From DASXKD01 sp963762735 (GTDB lineage: Bacteria; Actinomycetota; Actinomycetes; Streptosporangiales; Streptosporangiaceae), in NCBI GenBank assembly GCA_963762735.1, contig CAVXMG010000023.1, positions 4,488 through 68,487 of the forward strand: a stretch of 64,000 bases of DNA. The letters are read 5' to 3'. Made by a program: the position numbers and the translations under genes. Below, piece by piece: positions 1 to 9,017 of this stretch. The notes under the pieces are model-generated. The model was given only the letters and a program-made list of their open reading frames with translations. It was not told where the DNA came from and searched no databases. How positions within the stretch are numbered: position 1 is the first letter of the stretch; every line of letters starts with the position of its first letter.

Positions 1-130
1 GCTGACCACGGCAGAAGGTTCCGCGCCGTGCGAGCTGTCGGAGCCGGATCCGTCCCGCCGGTATCGCATCACCGGCATCTCCACGCCGCCGTTCCGCGCC
101 GGGGAATCCGCCCCGGACCCGGCTGACGGG

Positions 131-202
131 CAGGCCGGGACCGCCGGGCAGGCCGGGACCGCCGGGCAGGCCGGGACCGCCGGGCAGGCCGGGACCGCCG
201 CG
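131..202. repeat. 18-bp tandem repeat, four copies
   Basis: Four head-to-tail copies of CAGGCCGGGACCGCCGGG; the fourth differs at one base. Read in one frame the unit encodes QAGTAG, in another GRPGPP. Bases 1-130 stay open in the QAGTAG frame and could be the C-terminal end of an upstream protein or an N-terminal extension of the monooxygenase that follows, but no family is recognisable. The repeat directly precedes the monooxygenase. Confidence 0.9.
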
Positions 203-251
203 CAAGAGTCCGCCGGGCCGCTCGCCTGCGCCGCTGCCCGGCCATGTCCGC

Positions 252-1713
252 GTGGCCATCATCGGCGCCGGGCTCGGCGGGATCGGGGTGGGCGTCCGGT
301 TGCACCAGGCCGGCGTGACCGACTTCGTCATCCTGGAACGCGCCACCGCGGTCGGCGGCACCTGGCGCGACAACACCTACCCCGGCTGTGCCTGCGACGT
401 GCCCTCGCACCTGTACTCGTTCTCGTTCGCGCCGAACCCTGGCTGGTCACACAGCTTCTCCCGGCAGCCGGAGATCTGGCAGTACGTGGAAGACGTCACC
501 GACCGGCACGGACTGCGCGAGCACCTGGTCTTCGACACCGAGGTGATCCGGGCGGACTGGGACGCGGGCCCGGCGCGCTGGCGGCTGCGGACCAACCGCG
601 GCGACATTACCGCCGACGTCCTGATCTGTGCCTCGGGACCGCTCTCCGAGCCGTCCCTGCCCGACGTCCCCGGGCTGGCCCGACTTCTCCGGTGAGATCT
701 TCCACTCGGCCCGGTGGAACCACTCCTACAGCCTCGAAGGCAAGCGGGTCGCGGTGGTCGGGACCGGGGCCTCCGCGATCCAGATCGTGCCCAAGATCCA
801 GCCCGAGGTGAAGCGCCTGGTGCTGTTCCAGCGCACGCCCGCCTGGATCGTGCCGCGCAGGGACCGCCGGATCACCGAGGTCGAGAAGCGCCTGTACCGC
901 CAGGTCCCGGCGGCGCAGCGACTGGCCCGGCTGGGCATCTACATCTCCCGCGAATCGCTGGTGGGCGGCTTCACCAAGCGGCCCGCGATCCTCAAGGCGG
1001 CCCAGCGGATGGCGCTGCGGCACCTGGCCAGGTCCGTCCCCGACGCCGAGTTGCGGGCCAAGCTGACCCCGGACTACGTGATGGGGTGCAAGCGGATCCT
1101 GATCTCGAGCGACTTCTATCCCGCGCTACGCCGGCCGAACGTGCAGGTGGTCGCGTCCGGGCTGGCCAAGGTGGACGGCAACACGCTGACCGCGAAGGAC
1201 GGCACCTCCTGCGAGGTGGACGCGATCATCCTCGCCACCGGGTTCCACGCGGTGGACGCGCCGATCGCCGAGCGGCTCTACGGGGCGGACGGGCAGAGCC
1301 TCGCGCAGTCCTGGAACGGTGACATGCGCGCGCTGCGCGGCACCACGATCGCGGGCTTCCCGAACCTTTGCATGGTGGTCGGGCCCAACACGGGCCTCGG
1401 CCACAACTCGATGATCTACATGATCGAGTCCCAGCTCAACTACATCCTCGACTACCTCGCCACGCTGGACCGCACCGGCGCCGCCGCCCTGGACACCAGG
1501 CCCGGCGCCCAGCAGGCCTGGTGCGACGACATCGAGCGGCGGATGGCGCCCACCGTGTGGGCCACCGGCGGCTGCGTGAGCTGGTACCTCAATGCCGCGG
1601 GGCGCAACCCCACGCTCTGGCCGGGGTCCACGATCGGGTTCCGCCGCGCCACCCGGCACCTGGACCCGGCCGAGTACGAACTCATCCCGCAACGGCAGGG
1701 GACGGGCCGCTAG
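252..1713 (+). CDS. Flavin-containing (Baeyer-Villiger type) monooxygenase, frameshifted
   Basis: FAD- and NADPH-dependent monooxygenase of the Baeyer-Villiger/CzcO-like class. The N-terminal part (252 to about 684) has the FAD-binding GAGLGG Rossmann motif, GGTWRDNTYPG and a following CDVPSHLYSFSF stretch typical of the family. The C-terminal part has the second dinucleotide motif VVGTGASAIQ and the closing ATGF motif. The two halves lie in different frames; they join at about 680-690 (GGCCCGAC) where removing one C gives PGLADFSGEIFHS. The GTG at 252 is the only start in frame, but the sequence upstream stays open, so the true N-terminus is uncertain. Total length after repair, about 487 residues, is normal. 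The substrate cannot be inferred. Confidence 0.85.
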
Positions 1714-1801
1714 CCAGGCCCGTCCCCCCACCGCCGCCCGGGCAGCGCCGCGCGGGGAGCACCGCGCGGGGCAGCGCCGTGTCAGTAGCTGCCAGGTGCC
1801 A

Positions 1802-2068
1802 TTAGTTCGCTGCGGGCACGCTGCTGGCCGGGGACCTGGCGGACCCGGACATGTGCGTACACTTGCGGCCCGGCATGGGCCCAGGTGCCGTGGATGCCTT
1901 GGGCGACGGGCTGGCCGCCGCCGGCTTGGCTGAGGTCGCGGCGGACGATCGGTGCGCCGCCGCCGTCGAAGACGTGGAGGCGCTGGCCATGCTCAGCCCG
2001 AGCGCCAGGGTGGCGCCAAGCACGGCCGCGCCTGCGGCGGTGCCGATGAGCGGCTTGGTGATCCTCAC
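1802..2068 (-). CDS. Small secreted Ala/Ser-rich protein
   Basis: An 88-residue protein with a clear signal peptide: a basic start (MRITK), a hydrophobic stretch of about 20 residues and an Ala-Ser-Ala cleavage region near residue 30. The mature part is Ala/Ser/Pro-rich and low complexity with a single CTH motif. The GTG start is preceded by AAAGGAG at a good distance, which supports it. No family recognised; it may be a small exported or wall-associated protein. It points towards the monooxygenase, convergent with it. Confidence 0.65.
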   Translation of the reverse strand: MRITKPLIGTAAGAAVLGATLALGLSMASASTSSTAAAHRSSAATSAKPAAASPSPKASTAPGPMPGRKCTHMSGSARSPASSVPAAN

Positions 2069-2140
2069 ACGGTTCTCCTTTCGCTGGTGTCCGCCGGGCC
2101 CTGGCTCGGGCGGGGCCGGTAACCCGTGCGCCGCGGCTAT

Positions 2141-2151
2141 GGGGGGGGGGG
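2141..2151. repeat. Run of eleven G residues
   Basis: An uninterrupted G11 tract in the 264-bp gap between the secreted protein start and the NUDIX gene. Nothing else recognisable is seen in this gap. The tract could be a hot spot for slippage in the cell or for sequencing error. Confidence 0.95.
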
Positions 2152-2332
2152 TAGTGGCTGGGGCGGGCCGGGGTGATCCCGTGCTCCGCCGGGCGGTGGC
2201 CCGGGGCGGGCCGGGTGGCCCGCCAGTTCTCAGTACGCCAGGCCGGCCTGACCGGGCCCTGCGCGCTGCTTCTCAGCTCGCGCTGAACCCGGCACCCGGG
2301 CCTGTGCGTCCTTCCCCTGCCAGGATGAGCGA

Positions 2333-2886
2333 GTGGCCCTCAAGCACCTGACGTCAAGCGTTTTCGTGTTCCGCCGGTTCACGACGGCTGGCGGACCGGG
2401 CTGATAAGGCATCCCCGGTTTAACCGGATGATGATTCCTGGCGGTCACGTCGAGCCGGAGGAGTCCTGCGCCGAGGCCGCGCTGCGGGAGGTGGCCGAGG
2501 AGACCGGCCTGGCGGTCACGCTGGTCAGCCCGCCGGCCGCGCCGGTGCCGCACGGCTACCGGGGGCGGCGGGTCGCCCTGCCCTGGTGGATCGCCGAGTA
2601 CCAGGTCAAGCCGGACAACCACCTCGATGTGGCGCACGTCCACGTCGATCACCTGTATGTGGCCCTGGCCGACGGCACACCGCCGCTCGAGGCCGGAGCC
2701 GGTCTGCCCGGCCCGGCGCACCCGTTCGGCTGGTACGCGGCAGGCGACCTGCCCGGCCTCGACATGTTCGACGACGCCAGGCTCCTCGCGCGGCTGCTGC
2801 TGACGGGCCTGGCCGGTGGCGCGGACGGCACGGATGCCGCCGCGGCCGCAGAGGCTCTGGTCGCCGGGCTCAGGGGGCACGGGTGA
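2333..2886 (+). CDS. NUDIX hydrolase, frameshifted near the N-terminus
   Basis: Hydrolyses nucleoside-diphosphate-linked substrates. The full NUDIX box is present from about 2443 (GGHVEPEESC..REVAEETGL, matching GX5EX7REUXEEXGU). The open frame with the box lacks a proper N-terminus. A different frame starting at GTG 2333 reads VALKHLTSSVFVFRRF, the expected first beta strand, and joins the second frame (HDGWRTGLIRHPRFNRMM) at about 2378-2385. I therefore place the start at 2333 and infer one indel. Restored length is about 184 residues, normal for a stand-alone NUDIX enzyme. The substrate is unknown. Confidence 0.8.
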
Positions 2887-2924
2887 TACTCCCCGAGTTC
2901 GAAGACGAGAGGCCGACCGCCTAG

Positions 2925-4568
2925 CTAATCCGGGTCGCGCGCCCCTGGCTGGTCGCCGCTCCAGAGTGCGAGCACGGACTCGATGGTGTCCGCCTCCGCG
3001 GCCGGTTTGTCCGGCCGGTGCCGCAGCACACGGGCGAACCGCAGCGCCACCCCGCCTGGGTAGCGCGGGCTGCCCTGGACCCCGTCGAACGCGATCTCCA
3101 CCACCAGTTCCGGCCGAACCCGCAGCACACCGTAGGCGTTCTTCGGGTCCCCGGCCGGCCCGGAGCCCGGCGGGTCGGCCAGTTCAAGCAGCCGTTTGGT
3201 CTGCCAGGTGAGCATTTCGTCGGTGAGCCCCTTGAAGGTCTTGCCGAGCATGACCAGGCTCCCCGTGGCCGGGTCGCGCGCGCCCAGGTGCAGGTTGGAC
3301 AGCCAGCCGCGGCGCCGGCCGTGGCCCCATTCGGCCGCGAGCACCACCAGGTCGAGCGTGTGCCGTGGCTTCACCTTGATCCACTCGCTGCCGCGCCGGC
3401 CGGCCGCGTACCGCGCATCAGGCGACTTGACCACCACGCCTTCGTGGCCGCGCCCGACCGCGTCGGCGAAGAACGCCCCGGCGGCGTCGACGTCCTCGGT
3501 GACCAGGCGCGGGACCAGTAGCCGCGCGGGCATCACCGCCGCCAGCCTGGCCTGCCTGACATGCGCGGGCTCGTCGATCAGGTCCGTGCCGTCCAGGTGC
3601 AGCAGGTCGAAGAAGAACGGGGTCAACGGGGTGTCCGCGCGCTGGCGCGCAACGTCCATGTGACTGCCGGTGCGGCTCGCGGTGACCTGGAACGGGCGCG
3701 GGCGGCCGTCAGGTGCCAGCGCCACGGCCTCCCCGTCGAACACCGCCGCCTGCACGTCCAGGGCCAGTACCGCCTCGGCGATCTCGGGCACCCGGATGGT
3801 GATGTCGTCGAGCGTCCTGGTGAACACGGCGACGTCGGTCCCGGTCCGGTGTACCTGGACCCGGATCCCGTCGATCTTCCACTCGACCACCGCGGGCGAC
3901 AGGCGCGCGAACGCGTCGGCGACGGTGGCCGCGGACGACGCGAGCATCGGTCGCAGCGGCCGGCCCACTTTCAGGCCGAACGCTCCGAGCGTGGCCAGTG
4001 CCGCCCCGGAGTCGGGCTCTGGTTCCGTGGCCGGGTCGGGGGCCAGGGCAGCCGGCCAGGCTGCGGTCAGCGCCGCCTGGGCGACCAGCGGCAGCGACCC
4101 GGCCAGCAGGTGAGCGCGGCGGACCTCCGCCGCGGGCACGCCGGCCGCCCGGGCCACGGCCTCGACCATCACCCCTTCCAGCGCCCCCTGGTGCAGTTCA
4201 CCAGCGAGCAGCCGGACGAGGAACTCGCGCTCGGTCTGGCTGGCCCGGCCGAAGAGGACGGCCAGCAGCCGCCTGCGCTCGGCCTGCGCGCCCGCCCCCG
4301 CGACCTGGCCGACGGCCTCGAACACGGCGTCGGTCTCCGCGACGGTGAGCGGCTGCCCGGAGGGCTCCAGCCGGAGCAGTTCGCCCAGCGACGCATACCC
4401 GACGCCGATCTGGCGCTGCCGCAGTTCCCCGGAGAGAAAGGCGACCACCACCGGGACCTCGCCGTGGCCAGCCCGGCGCAGCAGTCCCGCGATCTCCGTG
4501 ATCTTCGCGGTGCGCCCGGGCGTGGCCGCGACCGCCTCCGACGTCTGGACCAGTTCACGCAGCAGCAC
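2925..4568 (-). CDS. ligB: ATP-dependent DNA ligase (LigB-like)
   Basis: Seals DNA nicks using ATP. Order of domains: N-terminal DNA-binding region (about 1-190), adenylation domain with motif I EWKIDGIR (nucleophilic Lys about residue 231), motif III-like FFFDLLHLDG, motif IV HEGVVVKSP and motif V EWIKVKP, then an OB-fold C-terminal domain ending about 547. This is the archaeal/LigB layout of actinobacteria, dispensable beside NAD-dependent LigA. The frame opens further to 4631, but homologues begin near LLRELVQTSEAVAATPGR, so the GTG at 4568 is preferred. The gene is convergent with the NUDIX gene. Confidence 0.9.
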   Translation of the reverse strand: MLLRELVQTSEAVAATPGRTAKITEIAGLLRRAGHGEVPVVVAFLSGELRQRQIGVGYASLGELLRLEPSGQPLTVAETDAVFEAVGQVAGAGAQAERRRLLAVLFGRASQTEREFLVRLLAGELHQGALEGVMVEAVARAAGVPAAEVRRAHLLAGSLPLVAQAALTAAWPAALAPDPATEPEPDSGAALATLGAFGLKVGRPLRPMLASSAATVADAFARLSPAVVEWKIDGIRVQVHRTGTDVAVFTRTLDDITIRVPEIAEAVLALDVQAAVFDGEAVALAPDGRPRPFQVTASRTGSHMDVARQRADTPLTPFFFDLLHLDGTDLIDEPAHVRQARLAAVMPARLLVPRLVTEDVDAAGAFFADAVGRGHEGVVVKSPDARYAAGRRGSEWIKVKPRHTLDLVVLAAEWGHGRRRGWLSNLHLGARDPATGSLVMLGKTFKGLTDEMLTWQTKRLLELADPPGSGPAGDPKNAYGVLRVRPELVVEIAFDGVQGSPRYPGGVALRFARVLRHRPDKPAAEADTIESVLALWSGDQPGARDPD

Positions 4569-4660
4569 AACCGCATTGTGCCCCAGCCCGCCGACACCCC
4601 ATGCGGCGTGGCCCCAGGTCAGCACGATCAACCCAGTACCACCCGGTCGGCCGGCGGGGC

Positions 4661-4739
4661 GCCGCGCAGCCCCGGTCAGGCTGCGCGGCCCCGGTCACCC
4701 GTCAGGCCGCGCGGCCCCGGTCAGGCTGCGCGGCCCCGG
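4661..4739. repeat. 19-bp GC-rich short tandem repeat
   Basis: Three near-identical copies of CAGGCTGCGCGGCCCCGGT (4677-4695, 4703-4721, 4722-4740) plus a partial copy upstream lie between the ligase start and the end of the DUF5324-like gene. The last copy reaches the stop codon of that gene. Confidence 0.85.
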
Positions 4740-5234
4740 TCAGCCGGTGTGGACGCGCCCGTTGACGTCGCTGGCGGCCAGGTGGCTCGGCACCTCGGTC
4801 GGCATGGTCGTGCTGTCGGCGTCGGCCGGGGCCGAGAACTTCGGCGCATGGGCCGCGGCGCGCCGCTTCAGCAGGTAGGCGGCGGTGGCGCTGAGCCCGG
4901 CCGCCGCGACCAGCCCGGCGGCGAGCACCGGCCAGCGCCGGCGCCGGCGAGCCGGGACCGGCTCGATGCGCTGTGCGGCGGCGCTGAGCATGGCGGCCAT
5001 CTTCGGTGCCACCTGGTCTTCCAGGGTGTGCCCAGTGCGCTCCAGGCGCGGCGCGGCCCAGATACGGGCATGGTGGATGCCCTTGCGGGCAGCCGTCCGG
5101 GCGCTTGCCGTCATCGGACGAGCCTGTATGGCGGCTCGCCTCGCCCGCCGCCGGGCGCTCGCCCTGGCCGCCCCCGCGCGCGCCTTGGCCCTGCCTTTAG
5201 CCCTGCTGGCCTGCGACTTTGTCAGATGGGACAC
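4740..5234 (-). CDS. DUF5324-like single-pass membrane protein
   Basis: A 164-residue protein with a very basic Ala/Arg-rich N-terminal half, a hydrophobic segment (WPVLAAGLVAAAGLSATAAYL) at about 109-129 and a short Ala-rich tail. Composition, the APRLERTG..APKMAAML motif and its position next to ppiA, rhomboid and crgA match the DUF5324 family found at the same place in Streptomyces. The function is unknown; the likely topology is a cytoplasmic helical N-terminus and one membrane anchor. Family assignment rests on pattern and synteny. Confidence 0.65.
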   Translation of the reverse strand: MSHLTKSQASRAKGRAKARAGAARASARRRARRAAIQARPMTASARTAARKGIHHARIWAAPRLERTGHTLEDQVAPKMAAMLSAAAQRIEPVPARRRRRWPVLAAGLVAAAGLSATAAYLLKRRAAAHAPKFSAPADADSTTMPTEVPSHLAASDVNGRVHTG

Positions 5235-5406
5235 TAGAGACCTCCCGAGATGTGCTTCCCCCGCCTGACTCAGTTCCCCCCGCGGGTGCGCTCAACCCCC
5301 CGGTGGGCGGTTCGCGGTCATGGTCCCGATATGCGGGTATGCTCAGGCGACGCCATCATGAAAGGGTCTGCCCCTGGCGGCACCCGGGCCATGCCAGGAT
5401 TCAGCC

Positions 5407-5949
5407 ATGACCAATACGCTCACCGCCACCTTGCGGACCAACCAGGGCGACATAGTCCTGCGGCTCTACCCCGACCACGCTCCCAAGACCGTTCGCAACT
5501 TCGTCGAGCTGTCGCAGGGAACCCGCGAATGGACCGACCCGCGGACCAGGCAGCCCTCCAAGGACAGGCTCTACGACGGGACGGTCTTCCACCGGGTGAT
5601 CCCCGGTTTCATGATCCAGGGCGGGGACCCGCTCGGCACCGGTACCGGCGGGCCCGGCTACAAGTTCGGTGACGAGTGCCACCCCGACCTGACGTTCAAC
5701 CGCCCGTACCTGCTCGCCATGGCGAACGCCGGGCCAGGCACCAACGGCTCGCAGTTCTTCATCACCACCGCGCCCACCCCGTGGCTGACCGGCAAGCACA
5801 CGATCTTCGGCGAAGTGGTGCAGGGCAGCGACATCGTGGACAAGATCAGCAACCTCCAGACCGATTCCAGGGACCGGCCCGCGAACGACGTTGTGATCGA
5901 GTCGGTGGAGATCGTCGGCACCGACGACAGCCAGGAATCCACGGGATAG
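5407..5949 (+). CDS. ppiA: Peptidyl-prolyl cis-trans isomerase, cyclophilin type
   Basis: Catalyses proline isomerisation during protein folding. The 180-residue protein is a single cyclophilin domain with the conserved FHRVIPGFMIQGGDP motif, the AMANAGPGTNGSQFFI motif and LTGKHTIFGEVV. No signal peptide is seen, so it should be cytoplasmic. ATG start with an upstream AGGA. It is followed after 3 bases by the rhomboid gene in the same direction, so the two are probably one transcript. This neighbourhood is conserved near the actinomycete origin. Confidence 0.95.
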   Translation: MTNTLTATLRTNQGDIVLRLYPDHAPKTVRNFVELSQGTREWTDPRTRQPSKDRLYDGTVFHRVIPGFMIQGGDPLGTGTGGPGYKFGDECHPDLTFNRPYLLAMANAGPGTNGSQFFITTAPTPWLTGKHTIFGEVVQGSDIVDKISNLQTDSRDRPANDVVIESVEIVGTDDSQESTG

Positions 5950-5952
5950 CGC

Positions 5953-6843
5953 ATGGCCACCCAGCAAGCCCCCGATGCCGGGAGCGGCTCGGGTGTGCCC
6001 ACCTGCTACCGGCACGCGGGACGGGAGACCTACCTGTCCTGCTCCAGGTGCGGCCGGCCGGCCTGCCCGGAATGCCTGAGATCGGCGCCGGTCGGCCAGC
6101 AATGCGCGGAATGCATCAAGGAGGGCGGCCGGACCGTCCGGCAGCCCGCCGGGGTCTTCGGCGGCCGCGCGGTGTCGGGCGCGGTCGTCACCTATACGCT
6201 CGTCGCGCTCAACGTGGCGTTCTACCTGGTCGAGTGGGTCTACCCGAAGATCGTTGACTACCTGGCCCTGGTCGGCGGTGCCTACGACCCCAACATCCAT
6301 GCGGTGGTCGGGGTCGCCCAGGGGCAGTACTACCGGCTGCTGACCTCGGCGTTCCTGCACGAGCAGGGCCTGTCCGGGTTCGGCCCGCTGCACATCATCT
6401 TCAACATGTGGGCGCTGATACTGGTCGGACCGTCGCTGGAGCGCCTGCTGGGCCGGCTCCGGTTCCTGGCGGTATACGTGCTCAGCGCGCTGGGCGGCTC
6501 GGTGCTGTTCTACCTGCTCGCCCCGGTCAACGAATTCGGGCTCGGGGCCTCCGGTGCCATCTTCGGGCTGTTCGGTGCCTATTTCGTGGTGGCGCGGCGA
6601 CTGCGCGTGGACTCCCGGTCGATCGTGTTCCTGATCGTGCTCAATCTCGGGATCAGCTTCGCGGTGGCCGGCATCGCGTGGCAGGCCCACGTGGGCGGGT
6701 TGCTCACCGGCGGGCTGCTCACCGCCGCCTACGCCTACGCGCCGCGCAACCAGCGGACCCTGGTGCAGGTCGGGGCGACCGTCGCGGTGGTGGCCGTGCT
6801 GGTCATCGCGGTCCTCACCCGCAACCACCAACTGCTGGCCTAG
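5953..6843 (+). CDS. Rhomboid family intramembrane serine protease with N-terminal zinc ribbon
   Basis: Cleaves transmembrane substrates inside the membrane. The N-terminus (about 18-57) is a B-box-like zinc-binding segment with paired cysteines (CSRCGRPACPECL, CAEC). Six hydrophobic segments follow. The catalytic dyad is visible: Ser200 in GASGAIFGLFG and His246 in WQAHVGG, with HIIFNMW supplying the oxyanion Asn. The 296-residue length is usual for actinobacterial rhomboids. It is co-directional with ppiA and convergent with crgA. Confidence 0.95.
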   Translation: MATQQAPDAGSGSGVPTCYRHAGRETYLSCSRCGRPACPECLRSAPVGQQCAECIKEGGRTVRQPAGVFGGRAVSGAVVTYTLVALNVAFYLVEWVYPKIVDYLALVGGAYDPNIHAVVGVAQGQYYRLLTSAFLHEQGLSGFGPLHIIFNMWALILVGPSLERLLGRLRFLAVYVLSALGGSVLFYLLAPVNEFGLGASGAIFGLFGAYFVVARRLRVDSRSIVFLIVLNLGISFAVAGIAWQAHVGGLLTGGLLTAAYAYAPRNQRTLVQVGATVAVVAVLVIAVLTRNHQLLA

Positions 6844-6850
6844 GCCCCGC

Positions 6851-7096
6851 CTACCGCCACTTCGTGGACAGCGCTACGCCCCCGATGATCAGGGCGAACC
6901 CGATGGCGAGGTTCCACGCATTTAGCGCTTCTATGGGCAGGGTGCCGCCCGTGATGTAGTACAGCGCGATCCACGCCAGCCCCACCAGCAGGCAGCCGAG
7001 CATGGTCGGCACCAGCCAGCGCGGGCTCACCTTGGACTTGGCTGTCCGCGGCGGCGGTGTGTAGACCGCCTTGCTTCTGACTCGGGACTTGGGCAC
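6851..7096 (-). CDS. crgA: Cell division protein CrgA
   Basis: An 81-residue membrane protein with a basic N-terminus (MPKSRVRSK) and two transmembrane helices (about 28-49 and 61-77) ending STKWR. This is the CrgA layout; CrgA interacts with FtsZ, FtsI and other divisome proteins and modulates septation in actinomycetes. Its place beside the pknB operon and the rhomboid gene is the conserved one. It is transcribed in the same direction as the downstream-lying pknB block, with about 100 bases of gap holding no recognisable gene. Confidence 0.95.
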   Translation of the reverse strand: MPKSRVRSKAVYTPPPRTAKSKVSPRWLVPTMLGCLLVGLAWIALYYITGGTLPIEALNAWNLAIGFALIIGGVALSTKWR

Positions 7097-7196
7097 GTTC
7101 GTCTCCTGTTAGGGCTTGTGCGTCCAGACTAGTTGCTTCCGGGCACGGTGGCTCCGGTCAGCGGCGACCAGATCGGGGCCGCCGCTGACCGCGGTG

Positions 7197-8968
7197 TTAC
7201 GGCGCGGTGCCTGTCGGCGAGGGCGTCGGCGACACCGTCGGCGTCGGCGAGGCCGTCGTCGGCGTCGGGCTGGGGGTGGCGGCGTTCTTCACCACGCTGA
7301 GGGTGATCTGCGTACTGGCGGGCACCCGCTGTCCGGCATGCGGGGTCTGGTCCTGGCACCGTGCCGTTGGGGACATTCGGGTTGGTGACGTTCACCACGT
7401 TGATGTTGCTGAACCCGGCGTTGCTCAGCTTGCCGAGGGCGACCTGGTAGTCGTCCCCGACCACGGCAGGCACGAGGCTTCCGCTGGGCGGTACGAAGAT
7501 CGTGACCGTGCTGCCGAACTTGGCCTTCGTGCCCGCGGTCGGGTCCTGCTTGACCACGGTGCCGGGCGACCCGGTCGAATTGTTGTCGGTCTGCACGTTG
7601 ACCTGGAACCCGGCGGCCTTCAATGTGCTCTGCGCCTGGCTCACCGAGTCTGGTGCTTGACGCTGGGTACCGCCACCATCTTCGGCCCGGTGGACACGAC
7701 GAGGATGACCTGGCTGCCCGCGGGCACCACGTTCCCGTTGGGCGGGCTGGTGCTGATCACGATGTTCTTCGGCACCGTGAGGCTGGGCTGCTTCTGCACC
7801 GTGTACTTCAGCCCGGCCGCGGTGATCTCTTTCTCGGCCTGGGTGAGGGTCTGCCCATTCACCTGCGGCACGGCGTGGCCGGAACTGCCACCGCCGAGGA
7901 TCGCGTAGAGGACGCCGCCGACCACGCCAAGCACGACGAGAATCCCGGCGATCCACAGCACGATCGGCAGCCATCGCCGCTCGGTCGGCTCGGGCGGGTA
8001 GCCGTCGTCGTCGCTGCCGTACTGGTAGCCGGCCATGGCACCGGTGGCCATGGCGGTGGCCGGGCCTACCCGCTGGGTCGCCGTCCCGTAGGCCGCGGTG
8101 CGCGGCGCCGCGACCGGCACGCCCTGCAGGGCGCGCTGGATGTCCTGGCCCGCATCTCCGCCGCGGACTGGTAACGGTCCCTGGGGTCCTTCTCCATCGC
8201 CCGCAGCACGATGGCATCCGCCCACTGCGGGACCTCCGGGTCCACCCGCGACGGCGGCACCGGGTTTTCCCGGACGTGCTGGTAGGCGATCGCGACCGGC
8301 GAGTCGCCCAGGAACGGCGGCCGGCCGGTGAGCAGCTCGTACAGCAGGCAGCCGGTCGAGTACAGGTCGCTGCGGGCATCCACCCGCTCGCCGCGGGCCT
8401 GCTCCGGGGACAGGTACTGGGCGGTACCGATGACCTGCGCGGTCTGCGTCATGGTGGCCTGGGCGTCGCTGACCGCCCGGGCGATGCCGAAGTCCATCAC
8501 CTTGACCTTGCCATCGCGGGTCAGCATCACGTTGCCGGGCTTGATGTCGCGGTGCACGATCCCGTTGCGGTGGCTGTAGTCCAGGGCGCGCAGCACCCCG
8601 TCGGTGATCTCCAGGGCCCGCTCGGGCAGCAGCCTGCGGTCCTCCCTGAGCAGGTCGCGCAGGGTGCGGCCGTCCACGTACTCCATGACGATGTAGGGGA
8701 TGTGCGACCCGTCGGTGTCGTCCTCGCCGGTGTCGTATACCGCGACGATCGACGGGTGGTTCAGCGAGGCGGCCGACTGGGCCTCGCGGCGGAACCTTGC
8801 CTGGAACGTCTGGTCCCTGGCCAGGTCCTCGCGGAGGGTCTTCACCGCGACGATGCGGTCCAGGCGGATATCCCGTGCCCGGTACACCTCGGCCATGCCG
8901 CCCCGGCCGACGATGCCGTCGAGCTCATAGCGGCCGCCGAGGAGGCGGCGCTGTGTCATGTCTCGCAC
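7197..8968 (-). CDS. pknB: Serine/threonine protein kinase PknB with PASTA domains, three frameshifts
   Basis: Membrane Ser/Thr kinase that senses peptidoglycan fragments and phosphorylates wall-synthesis and division proteins. The kinase domain (about 10-275) has the GRGGMAEVY glycine loop, AVK Lys43, HRDIKPGN Asp141 and DFG 159-161. A juxtamembrane part, one transmembrane helix (IVLWIAGILVVLGVVGGVLY) and three PASTA repeats follow, then a Thr/Pro-rich tail. The protein runs through three frames: shifts near 8146 (MRA to DIQRALQG), 7652 (VPSVK to PDSVSQAQ) and 7362 (NGTV to QDQTPHAG). Each junction restores family sequence exactly, so sequencing indels are likelier than decay. Last gene of the fhaA-to-pknB operon. 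Confidence 0.93.
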
Positions 8969-9017
8969 TTGTCGTATCCGTCCTGGGTCGTAGCCAACCG
9001 CTGGTCCGGGGTGCTCA

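Noticed and set aside
131..202. Possible CRISPR array from the 18-bp repeats
   Set aside because: Repeats are directly adjacent without spacers; the same holds for the other tandem repeats in the window. No cas genes are present.
3561..5237. Plus-strand open frame of 558 codons opposite the ligase
   Set aside because: It covers the ligase and DUF5324-like genes on the opposite strand, has low-complexity Arg/Gly/Pro composition and no family features.
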